DNA of 64,000 bases from Arthrobacter sp. AFG20 (GTDB lineage: Bacteria; Actinomycetota; Actinomycetes; Actinomycetales; Micrococcaceae), in NCBI RefSeq assembly GCF_002892795.1, contig NZ_PJMC01000001.1, forward strand, positions 248,001 to 312,000. The letters are read 5' to 3'. How positions within the stretch are numbered: position 1 is the first letter of the stretch; the number at the start of each line of letters is the position of its first letter. The translations under genes and the position numbers were made by a program. The notes beneath the pieces are model-generated. The model saw nothing but the letters and a program-made list of their open reading frames with translations, was not told the DNA's origin and made no database searches. Shown here piece by piece: positions 9,094 to 17,178 of the stretch.

Positions 9094-9175
9094 CAGGTCA
9101 TGAGTGCCAGCGACAGCCCCGGCTTGCTGGCCGGCAACCCTCCTTCCGCGGTGGGGTGCCCCGGGTGAGGACCTG
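9094..9175 (+). ncRNA. SAM-IV riboswitch upstream of metX
   Basis: This is a second copy of the SAM-IV aptamer, very similar to the one at 7513: outer stem CAGGTC/GACCTG, CATGAGTGCCAGCG, the CCCCGGCTTGCTGGCCGG arm and GGGGTGCCCCGGGTGA. The differences fall mostly in loops and connecting bases, including a compensated T/A for C/G pattern, as expected for a conserved fold. metX starts 49 bases downstream. Confidence 0.92.
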
Positions 9176-9223
9176 GCCTGCCGGACAGCTGCCGGCGGGC
9201 AAGCGCGTAGAAGAGGTTTACCT

Positions 9224-10426
9224 GTGACGATTTCTGTCAGCACCGACGTACCCGCCGCCGAAGTTCCGAACGGCACGGCTCCAGACGGCACTGTTCCAGA
9301 CGGCACCGCTCCAGACGGCACTGTTCCCGGTGGCGCAAACCAGGACGGCACTGTCCAGTACCTGAACATCGGCAGCCTGGAACTCGAAGCGGGGGGATTC
9401 CTGCCGGACGTGACCCTGGCCTACGAAACCTGGGGAACGCTGAACGAGGACGGCTCCAACGCCATCCTCGTTCAGCATGCCCTCACCGGGGACACACACG
9501 TGACCCGGGGCGGCGGAGGGACTGAAGAGGGCTGGTGGGAACAGCTCGCCGGGCCCGGTGCGCCGGCAGACACCGACAGGTTCTTCGTCATTTCCATCAA
9601 CATCCTGGGCGGCTGCTACGGGTCCACCGGGCCGTCGTCGACCGCTCCGGACGGCAAGCCCTGGGGTTCACGCTTTCCGCTGGTGACGCTGAGGGACTCC
9701 ACCGTTGCCGAGGCGCGGCTGGCGGACCGGCTTGGCATCCGCAGTTGGCATGCCGTGGTTGGCGGCTCCATGGGTGGGGCACGCGCCCTCGAGTGGGCGG
9801 TAACTTTCCCTGAGCGTGTGCGCCGTTGCGGTGTCATCGCCGTCGGCGCCAGGAGCACGGCCGAACAAATCGCGTTCGCCCAGGCTCAGACGCTTGCCAT
9901 CCGGCAGGACCGCCATTTCAACGGCGGTGACTACTACGGCGGACCGGAACCCGCGGATGGCCTGGCGCTCGCACGGCGGATTGCACACATCACGTACCGG
10001 TCTGCCTACGAACTCGATTTCCGGTTCGGCAGGAACGCCCAGGCCGCTGAAGAGCCGCTGCAGGCTGATGCCCTGGCGGACCGCGGCCGCTACCAGGTGG
10101 AGAGCTACCTCGACCACCAGGGCAACAAGCTGGTCCGGCGCTTCGACGCCAACAGCTACATCGCCCTGACCGAAGCGCTCATGAGCCATGACGTCACCCG
10201 GGGGCGGGGGACACTCAAGGAAGCCCTGGCCCGGGCCTCCGCGGACTTCTTCATTGCCGCCGTGGAGTCGGACCGGCTGTACTTTCCGGCCCAGTCGCTG
10301 GAACTGGCCGAGTCGCTGCCCGGAAACGTGGATGTCCACATGATCGATTCGCCAATCGGCCACGACGGCTTCCTTACGGAGATTGGCCAGCTGAACGCCC
10401 AGCTCAGGGCGCACCTCCTCGACTGA
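9224..10426 (+). CDS. metX: homoserine O-acetyltransferase
   Basis: A 400-residue alpha/beta-hydrolase-fold acyltransferase that makes O-acetylhomoserine, the substrate of MetY. The nucleophile serine is in VVGGSMGGARALEW, the aspartate in VESDRLYFP and the histidine in SPIGHDGFLTE, so the triad is complete. The GTG start follows an AGAAGAGG ribosome site. Residues 17-36 are an unusual insert of four 5-residue repeats (GTAPD/GTVPD), encoded by 15-bp units, before the normal N-terminus. It has its own SAM-IV riboswitch although metY lies just upstream. Confidence 0.93.
   Translation: MTISVSTDVPAAEVPNGTAPDGTVPDGTAPDGTVPGGANQDGTVQYLNIGSLELEAGGFLPDVTLAYETWGTLNEDGSNAILVQHALTGDTHVTRGGGGTEEGWWEQLAGPGAPADTDRFFVISINILGGCYGSTGPSSTAPDGKPWGSRFPLVTLRDSTVAEARLADRLGIRSWHAVVGGSMGGARALEWAVTFPERVRRCGVIAVGARSTAEQIAFAQAQTLAIRQDRHFNGGDYYGGPEPADGLALARRIAHITYRSAYELDFRFGRNAQAAEEPLQADALADRGRYQVESYLDHQGNKLVRRFDANSYIALTEALMSHDVTRGRGTLKEALARASADFFIAAVESDRLYFPAQSLELAESLPGNVDVHMIDSPIGHDGFLTEIGQLNAQLRAHLLD
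9272..9331 (+). repeat. four 15-bp tandem repeats inside metX
   Basis: Units of 15 bp (GGCACGGCTCCAGAC and close variants) run four times in frame and encode GTAPD, GTVPD, GTAPD, GTVPG. The first and third units and the second and fourth are most alike, so a 30-bp unit may have doubled. The insert lies before the conserved domain and probably forms a flexible tail. Confidence 0.85.
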
Positions 10427-10486
10427 CTTCATGCTAAGTCCAGGCGGCCGGAGCCGCCCGTATGGTGGCAACACCAATGCCCCGCG

Positions 10487-10502
10487 TGTGCATTAATGCA
10501 GA
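10487..10502. promoter_or_regulatory. palindrome before the MHS transporter, candidate operator
   Basis: TGTGCATTAATGCAGA contains the perfect 12-bp palindrome TGCATTAATGCA. It matches 13 of 16 positions of the perfect palindrome over the lysR start at 14215. Sharing the motif suggests the same regulator controls the transporter and the dehydrogenase genes. A weaker CRP-like sequence (CGTGG-N6-TCACA) lies at 10569-10584, closer to the gene. Confidence 0.45.
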
Positions 10503-10642
10503 TGCGCCCTGCACTATTTGGCGTTGAGCTTGCTTCGTTGGCAGACCATACTCGTTGAATCCGGCGTTCGTGGTGCGCATCACACCCCCTTCGCCATTGA
10601 CCGGTCCCCGTGGCGTCGAGGAAGACGCCGAAGGAGTTTGCA

Positions 10643-12025
10643 ATGAGTACGGAAAGCTCCGCCGCAAGGCGTGTAGAGGAAACCGACGTCAAGGCCTCAG
10701 GCCTCAAGAAAGTTGTCACGGCATCCATGGCCGGCACCGTCGTGGAGTGGTATGAGTTCTTCCTCTACGCTTCGGCTGCCACCCTGGTCTTTGGCAAGGC
10801 CTTCTTCCCCAATGCCGGCACCGAGCTGGACGGCATCATCGCCGCCTTCCTCACGTACGCCGTCGGATTCATTGCCCGCCCGATCGGCGGCATCGTCTTC
10901 GGCCACTTCGGCGACAAGTTCGGCCGCAAGCAGCTGCTGCAGCTGAGCATCATCCTGGTGGGTGTCTCCACCTTCCTGATGGGCTGTCTGCCGACGTTCC
11001 AGCAGATCGGCTACTGGGCGCCCGCGCTCCTGGTGTTCCTGCGGTTCGCGCAGGGCTTCGCCGTCGGCGGTGAATGGGGCGGCGCGGTTCTCCTCGTCGC
11101 AGAGCACAGCCCCAGCAAGTCCCGCGGATTCTGGGCCAGCTGGCCGCAGTCGGCCGTGCCGATGGGCAACCTGCTCGCCACGGCCGTGCTGTTCATTCTG
11201 TCGTCCACGCTGACCCAGGAAGCGTTCCTCGGCTGGGGCTGGCGCGTGGCGTTCTGGCTCTCCGCAGTAATCGTCCTGATCGGCTACTACATCCGCACCA
11301 AGGTCAACGACGCCCCGATCTTCCTCGAAGCCCGCAAAGAGGTCGAGGCCGGGCACAAGGGCTACGGCGTCGCCGAGGTCTTCAAGCGCTACCCGCGCGG
11401 CGTCTTCACCGCCATGGGCCTTCGCTTTGCGGAGAACATCCTCTACTACCTCGTGGTGACGTTCTCCATCACATACCTGAAGACCGTGGTCCAGGCCGAC
11501 ACCACGCGGATCCTGCTGCTCCTGTTGTTTGCCCACGCCGTGCACTTCGTCGCCGTTCCGCTGGTGGGCAAGCTGTCGGACCGTTTCGGCCGCAAGCCCG
11601 TCTACATGGCCGGGGCCATCCTGGGCGCCACCTGGGGTTTCTTCGCCTTCCCGATGATGGACACCAAGAATGACATGATCATCCTGGCTTCCATCATGAT
11701 CGGACTGCTGTTCCACGCGCTCATGTACGCAGGCCAGCCCGCGATCATGGCGGAAATGTTCCCCACCCGGATGCGCTATTCCGGCGTCTCCCTGGGCTAC
11801 CAGGTGACCTCCATCGTCGCCGGCTCACTCGCCCCGATCATCGCCGCCTCGCTCCTTTCCACCTACAAGTCCTCCGTTCCGGTGGCCATCTACCTGCTCA
11901 TCGCCTGCGCCATCACCGCCGTCGCCGTGTTCTTCCTGAAGGAGACCCGCGGCGTCTCGCTCCACGACGTGGACGCGGCCGACGCCCAGGGCACCGCCGA
12001 CCTGCTCGCGGCCGGCAAGAAGTAA
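10643..12025 (+). CDS. MFS transporter, metabolite:H+ symporter (MHS) family
   Basis: A 460-residue 12-span permease. MAGTVVEWYEFFLYASAATLVFGKAFFP is the characteristic MHS opening, and the MFS loop motif is seen as GHFGDKFGRKQLL; a second copy, GKLSDRFGRKPVY, begins the second half. Relatives move organic acids or compatible solutes (shikimate, alpha-ketoglutarate, proline/betaine) with protons. The ATG after AAGGAG is chosen. The next genes oxidise alcohols, hydroxy acids and semialdehydes, so its substrate is probably a small hydroxylated carboxylate. A palindrome shared with the lysR gene lies upstream. Confidence 0.85.
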   Translation: MSTESSAARRVEETDVKASGLKKVVTASMAGTVVEWYEFFLYASAATLVFGKAFFPNAGTELDGIIAAFLTYAVGFIARPIGGIVFGHFGDKFGRKQLLQLSIILVGVSTFLMGCLPTFQQIGYWAPALLVFLRFAQGFAVGGEWGGAVLLVAEHSPSKSRGFWASWPQSAVPMGNLLATAVLFILSSTLTQEAFLGWGWRVAFWLSAVIVLIGYYIRTKVNDAPIFLEARKEVEAGHKGYGVAEVFKRYPRGVFTAMGLRFAENILYYLVVTFSITYLKTVVQADTTRILLLLLFAHAVHFVAVPLVGKLSDRFGRKPVYMAGAILGATWGFFAFPMMDTKNDMIILASIMIGLLFHALMYAGQPAIMAEMFPTRMRYSGVSLGYQVTSIVAGSLAPIIAASLLSTYKSSVPVAIYLLIACAITAVAVFFLKETRGVSLHDVDAADAQGTADLLAAGKK

Positions 12026-12126
12026 CCAGGCCTCCTAGCCCGGACGCCTACGGGCATTCAGCAACTGCCCGGACCGCCATGCACGCGGGCCGGGCAGTTG
12101 CCCGTTCACCGACCCCAAGGATTTCC

Positions 12127-13263
12127 ATGAAAGCAGCAGTCCTCTACTCGACCGTCCCCAAGACCGATACTGCACCGGAGAAACCCAGCTACAAGGACGC
12201 ACGCCCGCTGGTAGTGCAGGAGCTGGAGCGGCCGGAACCGCGTGCCGGTGAGCTGGGCGTTGCCATCACCTACTCCAGCCTGTGCCACTCGGATCTATCC
12301 GTGGTGGACGGTTCGCGGGTCCGGCCCCTTCCCATGGCGCTGGGCCACGAGGCGGTAGGGCGCGTCGTGTCCGTCGGCGCCGGTGTCTCCGACGTGTCAG
12401 TCGGAGACCACGTGGTGCTGGTCTTCGTCCCGAGCTGCGGGGACTGCCGCGCGTGCCGCTCCGGCCGTCCTGCGCTCTGCCACCGGGCGGCGGAGGTCAA
12501 CGGCTCCGGTGACCTGCTGCACGGCGAGGCCCTGCTGCGGACGCCCTCGGGGGAGCGGATCAACCACCACCTGGGTGTGTCGGCCTTCGCCGACTACGCC
12601 GTGGTGGCACGTGAATCGGTGGTGGTGGTTGACGACGACGTCCCGGACACCGTTGCGGCGATGTTCGGTTGCGCTGTGCTCACCGGAATGGGGGCGGTGC
12701 TGAATACGGCCGCTGTCACGGCCGGCCAGTCGGTGGCCGTCTTCGGGCTCGGGGCGGTGGGCCTTTCCGCTGTCATGGCCGCCTCCCTCGCGGGGGCCGG
12801 CAGTGTGATCGCCATCGATCCGAACGCCGGCAAGCACCAGCTCGCCCTGGATTGCGGTGCCACGGCTGTAGGGACGCCCGACGACGCGGCGAGGCTCATC
12901 AAGGACGCCGCCGGCGACGGTGTGGACGTCGCTGTCGAGGCCGTCGGCTCGGCAGGCGTGATCGCGGCCTGCCTCGGGCATGTCACGCGGGGCGGCGCCG
13001 TGGTTTCGGTAGGCCTGCCCCATCCGTCGGCCGAGCTGACGGTGCCGGCGCTGCAGTTCGCCGGCGCCGGCAAGCGGCTCCTCGGGTCCTACATGGGCGA
13101 CGCCGTTCCCGGGCGTGACATCCCGCTCTACCTCAGCTACTGGCGCGAGGGCAGGCTGCCGGTGGAGCTGCTGCACACCGACACCAGGCCGCTCACCGAG
13201 ATCAACGAGGGGCTGGATGCATTGGCATCGGGGCAGGTGGTACGGCGCCTGTTCCAGGCCTGA
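12127..13263 (+). CDS. zinc-dependent alcohol dehydrogenase
   Basis: A 378-residue medium-chain dehydrogenase. The catalytic zinc ligands appear as YSSLCHSDLS and LGHEAVGRV, and four clustered cysteines (CGDCRACRSGRPALC) bind the structural zinc. The cofactor fold shows AVFGLGAVGLSAVMAA. The N-terminus, with an extra segment before VVQELERPEPRAGELGV, resembles the class III-like, long-chain group. The substrate is not fixed by sequence. It follows the transporter by about 100 bases and converges with the LysR gene. Together with the hydroxyacid and semialdehyde dehydrogenases nearby it probably oxidises an alcohol stepwise. Confidence 0.85.
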   Translation: MKAAVLYSTVPKTDTAPEKPSYKDARPLVVQELERPEPRAGELGVAITYSSLCHSDLSVVDGSRVRPLPMALGHEAVGRVVSVGAGVSDVSVGDHVVLVFVPSCGDCRACRSGRPALCHRAAEVNGSGDLLHGEALLRTPSGERINHHLGVSAFADYAVVARESVVVVDDDVPDTVAAMFGCAVLTGMGAVLNTAAVTAGQSVAVFGLGAVGLSAVMAASLAGAGSVIAIDPNAGKHQLALDCGATAVGTPDDAARLIKDAAGDGVDVAVEAVGSAGVIAACLGHVTRGGAVVSVGLPHPSAELTVPALQFAGAGKRLLGSYMGDAVPGRDIPLYLSYWREGRLPVELLHTDTRPLTEINEGLDALASGQVVRRLFQA

Positions 13264-13288
13264 CGCCGGGCGCCGCTTTGCGCCTGCG

Positions 13289-14221
13289 TCAGCCCGCCAG
13301 CACCCCTGCCCGGGCCTTCACTTCCTCCTTGAGTGACGCGACAACGGCCTGCACCGCGGCCGAGCGGAGGGATTCCGGCCGTGCCACCGCCCAGATGGGG
13401 AGCTGGCGCTCGAAGTCGCCGGCGAGCACGGGAACGAAGTCCGGCTGCCCGGCCACCATGAAGTTCGGCAGCAGCCCGATGCCTGCGCCCTGCCGCACCG
13501 CCTCCATCTGGGCGAACACGCTCGTGGCCTGAAAGCTCGAAGAGGGCATGGGCAGCTGTGAGGACCAGCGGTGCCCCAGCTCCGCCACCTGGAGCGCAGA
13601 CTCAACGTAAGAGACAAAGCCGTGCTGCCCGACGTCGTCGAGCGTTTCCGGCAGACCGTGCTGCGCGGCGTAGCCGGGGCTGGCGTAGAGGCGCAGGTAG
13701 TAGTTGCTCAGGAAGATGGTCTGGGCGTTGCTGACGTCAGTCCGGCCCACCACGATCTCCAGGTCCACCCCGGATCTGTTCTGGCTGACCTTCCGCGTGG
13801 CGCTCAGCATCTCGATGTTCAGCTGCGGGTTCTGCTGCTGCAGCCGGACCAGCGCAGGCGTGACGAACACGGCTCCGACACCGTCCGTCGTCGCCACGCG
13901 CACCAGCCCGGACAGGGCGCTCTGGTCCTGGCTGATCAGGCCGGAGAGCGATCCGAGGGTGCTCTCGATGGCCTCCGCCGCCTCGACGGCGGACGCGCCG
14001 AGCTGGGTCAGTTCCCAGCCGTGCGGACTTCGTTCGAGAGTGCGCCCGCCAAGCTGCCTGTCCAGGGCGAGGATCCGGCGGGAGATCGTGGTGTGGGTGG
14101 TGCCCAGCGTCTCCGCCACCGCGTTGAACCTGCCCAGGCGCGCCACTGTCAGCAGGATCAGCAGGTCGTCCGGGCTCGGAAGCCGCCTCTGGTCCACGGC
14201 AGGCCTTTCATCTGTGTGCAT
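13289..14221 (-). CDS. LysR family transcriptional regulator
   Basis: A 310-residue LysR-type regulator. The N-terminal helix-turn-helix (LPSPDDLLILLTVARLGRFNAVAETLGTTHTTISRRILALDRQLGG) is followed by a substrate-binding domain. The start is the ATG giving MHTDERPAVDQ. It is divergent from mmsB, the usual arrangement for controlling the neighbour. A perfect 16-bp palindrome covers its own start codon, and a close copy lies before the MHS transporter, so it may control the whole cassette in answer to a pathway metabolite. Confidence 0.88.
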   Translation of the reverse strand: MHTDERPAVDQRRLPSPDDLLILLTVARLGRFNAVAETLGTTHTTISRRILALDRQLGGRTLERSPHGWELTQLGASAVEAAEAIESTLGSLSGLISQDQSALSGLVRVATTDGVGAVFVTPALVRLQQQNPQLNIEMLSATRKVSQNRSGVDLEIVVGRTDVSNAQTIFLSNYYLRLYASPGYAAQHGLPETLDDVGQHGFVSYVESALQVAELGHRWSSQLPMPSSSFQATSVFAQMEAVRQGAGIGLLPNFMVAGQPDFVPVLAGDFERQLPIWAVARPESLRSAAVQAVVASLKEEVKARAGVLAG

Positions 14222-14230
14222 CGATGCACA
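14215..14230. promoter_or_regulatory. perfect 16-bp palindrome over the lysR start codon
   Basis: TGTGCATCGATGCACA is a perfect palindrome whose left half includes the lysR start codon (14219-14221). It also lies about 103 bases before mmsB. Autorepression and control of the divergent gene are plausible. A 13/16 copy is at 10487. Confidence 0.55.
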
Positions 14231-14332
14231 TGCGGTCTGTAATTTTTCCCCTTGATTGCACTCTAGCAGGGTGTGATGGTGGACACAGACCTTCCGGCCT
14301 GCGGCTGGATCCAAAGCAAAGGAGCTTACGAC

Positions 14333-15235
14333 ATGGCAGTAATCGGCTGGATCGGCCTCGGCAACATGGGCGGTTTCATGTCCGCCAACCTGGCGAACGC
14401 CGGGCACGATGTCCGCGGCTTCGACCTCAATCCCGCGGCGCTCGCCGCCGCCGAGGAGGGTGGCGTCAAGCCGGCCGGCAGCATTGCCGAGGCCGTCGCC
14501 GGCGCTGACGTGGTGTTCACCATGCTGCCCAAAGGGGAACACGCCCGCGCGGTCTATCTGGGCCAGGACGGCGTCCTCGCCCATGCCGACACCCGCACGC
14601 TGCTGGTGGACTCCTCCACCATCGATATCGCGTCGGCCCAGGAACTGCACGACGCCGCCGCTGCCGCCGGCTTCCGCTTTGTGGACGCCCCGGTGTCCGG
14701 CGGCATGAGCGGGGCCAAGGCCGGGACGCTGACCTTCATGGTGGGCGGCGCTGAGGGCGCCGTCGCAGACGCCACCGGCTACATCGGCCCGATGGCAGCC
14801 AACATCATCCCCACCGGCGGCGCCACCACCGGGCAGGCAGCCAAAATCTGCAACAACCTGATGCTCTTCATCAACCTGGCATCCACCGCCGAGGGCGCCG
14901 TCCTGGCCGACCGGCTGGGCCTGGACAAGCAGGTCTTCTGGGACATCGCGTCCGTTTCCTCGGGTGACTCCTGGGCGCTGCGGACCTGGTACCCGGTGCC
15001 CGGCGTGGTCCCCACCGCCGCTTCCAACAACGACTTTGCGCCCACCTTCACCACCGAACTGGCGAACAAGGACATCGGCCTTGCCATCAGCGCCGCCGAG
15101 GACACCGGCACGCCGCTCGAGATCGGCAAGCACGTCCAGCAGCTGTTCCAGCAGCTCATCGACGCCGGCGAAGCGGGCAAAGACTGCTCAATGATCATCA
15201 AGCTCGCCGACGGCTCACTGGATTCCGCCAAGTAG
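14333..15235 (+). CDS. mmsB: 3-hydroxyisobutyrate dehydrogenase
   Basis: A 300-residue beta-hydroxyacid dehydrogenase that oxidises 3-hydroxyisobutyrate, or a related 3-hydroxyacid, to the semialdehyde with NAD. The N-terminus has GWIGLGNMGGFMSANL (cofactor fold), the substrate motif is FVDAPVSGGMSGAKAGTLTFMVGG, and the catalytic lysine lies in GQAAKICNNL. The ATG follows AAAGGAG. It is followed 50 bases later by mmsA, the standard mmsBA arrangement. Tartronate semialdehyde reductases are close relatives, but the mmsA partner favours this call. Confidence 0.9.
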   Translation: MAVIGWIGLGNMGGFMSANLANAGHDVRGFDLNPAALAAAEEGGVKPAGSIAEAVAGADVVFTMLPKGEHARAVYLGQDGVLAHADTRTLLVDSSTIDIASAQELHDAAAAAGFRFVDAPVSGGMSGAKAGTLTFMVGGAEGAVADATGYIGPMAANIIPTGGATTGQAAKICNNLMLFINLASTAEGAVLADRLGLDKQVFWDIASVSSGDSWALRTWYPVPGVVPTAASNNDFAPTFTTELANKDIGLAISAAEDTGTPLEIGKHVQQLFQQLIDAGEAGKDCSMIIKLADGSLDSAK

Positions 15236-15285
15236 CCCCGCCACCAAATCTTCCCCCAACTCTGAAACACGAAAAGAGACTTCCC

Positions 15286-16770
15286 TTGGAAACCATTCCG
15301 CATTTCATCAACGGCAGCCGCGTCAGCGACGCCGAACGTTTCGGCCCCGTCTTCACCCCCGCCACCGGCGAACAGGAGAAGCAGGTGGCGCTCGCCTCGG
15401 CGTCGCGGACCGAGGAGGCCATCGCCGCAGCCCGCGCCGCGCTGCCCGCGTGGCGGGCCACCAGCCTGGCCAAGCGCACCAACATCTTCTTCCGGGTCCG
15501 TGAAATCCTGAATCAGCGCAAGCCCGAGCTCGCGGCCATTCTCACCAGCGAGCACGGCAAGGTCCTCTCCGACGCTGCGGGTGAAATTTCCCGCGGCCTG
15601 GAGAACATTGAGTTCGCCACCGGCCTGTCCCACATGCTCAAGGGCGAGCGCTCCGAGCAGGTCTCCAGCGGCATCGACGTGCACTCCGTGCGCCAGCCGG
15701 TGGGCGTCGTGGCCTGCATTACCCCGTTCAACTTCCCGGCCATGGTGCCGCTGTGGATGATCGGCAGCGCGCTGGCCTGCGGCAACACCGTGCTGCTGAA
15801 GCCCAGCGAGAAGGACCCCTCGGCCGCCATCTTCATCGCCGAGGCCTTTGCCGAAGCGGGGCTGCCCGCCGGCGTGCTGAACGTGGTGCAGGGGGACAAG
15901 GAAGCCGTTGACGTCCTGCTCGAGCACCCCGATGTGAAGGCGGTGAGCTTCGTCGGCTCTACCCCCATCGCGCAGTCGATCTACAAGCGGGCGGCCGACC
16001 ACGGCAAGCGCGTCCAGGCTCTGGGCGGGGCGAAGAACCACATGGTGGTGCTGCCCGACGCCGACCTGGACATGGCGGCCGACGCTGCGGTTTCCGCTGC
16101 TTACGGATCGGCGGGCGAACGCTGCATGGCCGTCAGCGTCCTGGTGGCGGTGGGCAACATCGCCGACGACCTGGTGCAGGCGATCTCCAGCCGCATGGCG
16201 GGCCTCAAGATCGGCCCGGGAACCGACCCGGCCTCCCAGATGGGTCCGCTGATTACCGCGGAGCACCGGGACCGCGTGGCCTCCTACGTTGCGGGAGCGG
16301 AAAACGAAGGTGCCACCGTCGTCGTGGACGGGCGCTCCCAGCAGTTCGATTCGAACGGCTTCTTCATCGGCGTCAGCCTGGTGGACCACGTGAAGCCGGG
16401 CATGAAGGTGTACGACGACGAGATCTTCGGTCCCGTCCTGTCAGTCGTCCGCGTCGACACGTACAGCGACGCCGTCCGGCTGGTCAACGAGAACGAGTTC
16501 GGCAACGGGACGGCCATCTTCACCCGCGACGGCGGCGCCGCACGGCAGTTCGAGTTCGACGTCGACGCCGGCATGGTGGGCGTCAACGTTCCCATTCCGG
16601 TCCCAGTAGGCACCTTCTCGTTCGGCGGTTGGAAGAACTCCCTGTTCGGCGACACCCACATGTACGGCCCGGACAGCATCCGGTTCTACACCCGGGGCAA
16701 GGTGGTCACCACCCGCTGGCCTGACCCGTCCACCTCGGTCATTGACCTCGGCTTCCCGCAGATCGACTAA
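15286..16770 (+). CDS. mmsA: methylmalonate-semialdehyde dehydrogenase (CoA-acylating)
   Basis: A 494-residue aldehyde dehydrogenase that converts methylmalonate (or malonate) semialdehyde to propionyl- (or acetyl-) CoA with loss of CO2. The family-specific CITPFNFPAMVPLWM, the catalytic cysteine in AYGSAGERCMAVSV and the C-terminal FSFGGWKNSLFGDTHMYG are all present. The start is a TTG after AAAAGAGA; no better ATG fits. No acyl-CoA dehydrogenase or enoyl-CoA hydratase gene is next to it, so this is not a full valine operon. With mmsB and the alcohol dehydrogenase it may serve a beta-alanine, propanediol or 3-hydroxypropionate route. Confidence 0.92.
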   Translation: METIPHFINGSRVSDAERFGPVFTPATGEQEKQVALASASRTEEAIAAARAALPAWRATSLAKRTNIFFRVREILNQRKPELAAILTSEHGKVLSDAAGEISRGLENIEFATGLSHMLKGERSEQVSSGIDVHSVRQPVGVVACITPFNFPAMVPLWMIGSALACGNTVLLKPSEKDPSAAIFIAEAFAEAGLPAGVLNVVQGDKEAVDVLLEHPDVKAVSFVGSTPIAQSIYKRAADHGKRVQALGGAKNHMVVLPDADLDMAADAAVSAAYGSAGERCMAVSVLVAVGNIADDLVQAISSRMAGLKIGPGTDPASQMGPLITAEHRDRVASYVAGAENEGATVVVDGRSQQFDSNGFFIGVSLVDHVKPGMKVYDDEIFGPVLSVVRVDTYSDAVRLVNENEFGNGTAIFTRDGGAARQFEFDVDAGMVGVNVPIPVPVGTFSFGGWKNSLFGDTHMYGPDSIRFYTRGKVVTTRWPDPSTSVIDLGFPQID

Positions 16771-16805
16771 ACTCGACACTCGGTTGACATCAAAACTTGA
16801 GTTTG

Positions 16806-16871
16806 GGCCGGTCACGACCGGCCTATGCCTCAGCCCGCGTCCCGCAGCCACAAGCAGCGGGCCGCGGGCTG
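16806..16871 (+). terminator. two adjacent hairpins after mmsA
   Basis: A 7-bp stem (GGCCGGT/ACCGGCC, 16806-16823) is followed by a larger hairpin with CAGCCCGCG (16831) pairing CGCGGGCTG (ending 16871) plus an inner CCCGC/GCGGG. They lie 35-100 bases after the mmsA stop. The T content afterwards is modest (CCTTTTCC). From here to the transposon end at 17040 no convincing gene is seen. Confidence 0.5.
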
Positions 16872-17029
16872 TACCTTTTCCAGCGCGAACGGACAGTTAA
16901 GCCCCCGCTGACCGGCATGCGGGTAGGGGACGAAGTCGGCGTCGGCTACGAAAACGAGTTCACCTCCTACGAGAAAAAAGCCCCGTCCCGGTGTCTCGTA
17001 AACCTGGCCATTCAAGACGGCCGCAGAAC

Positions 17030-17039
17030 CGCCACTATC
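17030..17039. repeat. 10-bp direct repeat, left target-site duplication
   Basis: CGCCACTATC directly abuts the TGTG end at 17040. The identical 10 bases abut the other end at 24846-24855, as expected for a target duplication made on insertion. Confidence 0.8.
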
Positions 17040-17090
17040 TGTGATTTGCGGCGATAAAGGGCGGTCTTTTTTTTGGCGCTCAATGTCGCC
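17040..17090 (+). repeat. left terminal inverted repeat
   Basis: It begins TGTGATTTGCGGCGATAAAG and ends GGCGCTCAATGTCGCC. Read inward, it matches the right end at 22 of the first 25 bases and 13 of the last 16, with a divergent T-rich spacer between. The TGTG start is typical of Mu/TniA/Tn7-like ends. Confidence 0.78.
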
Positions 17091-17178
17091 TTGGATGCCA
17101 CTAGAGTGCACCGCGAGGTGGGCCGGCAGTCACAAGTGACCGGCGTCGGCTGGGGGTAGGGTCCTGGAGCCCGGTTAT

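Noticed and set aside
10569..10584. CRP-like site before the MHS transporter
   Set aside because: Only one half (TCACA) matches well. The other half (CGTGG) is too weak to list as a separate site.
13289..15133. A 614-residue open frame on the minus strand reaching upstream of the LysR gene
   Set aside because: Only the part after MHTDERPAVDQ looks like LysR. The rest is antisense to mmsB and has the Gly/His/Val-rich composition of a GC-rich shadow.
16830..17111. A 93-residue minus-strand frame near the left transposon end
   Set aside because: It crosses the element boundary at 17040, so it exists only because of the insertion. The part outside (VYETPGRGFFLVGGELVFVADADF) is protein-like but has no start or ribosome site.
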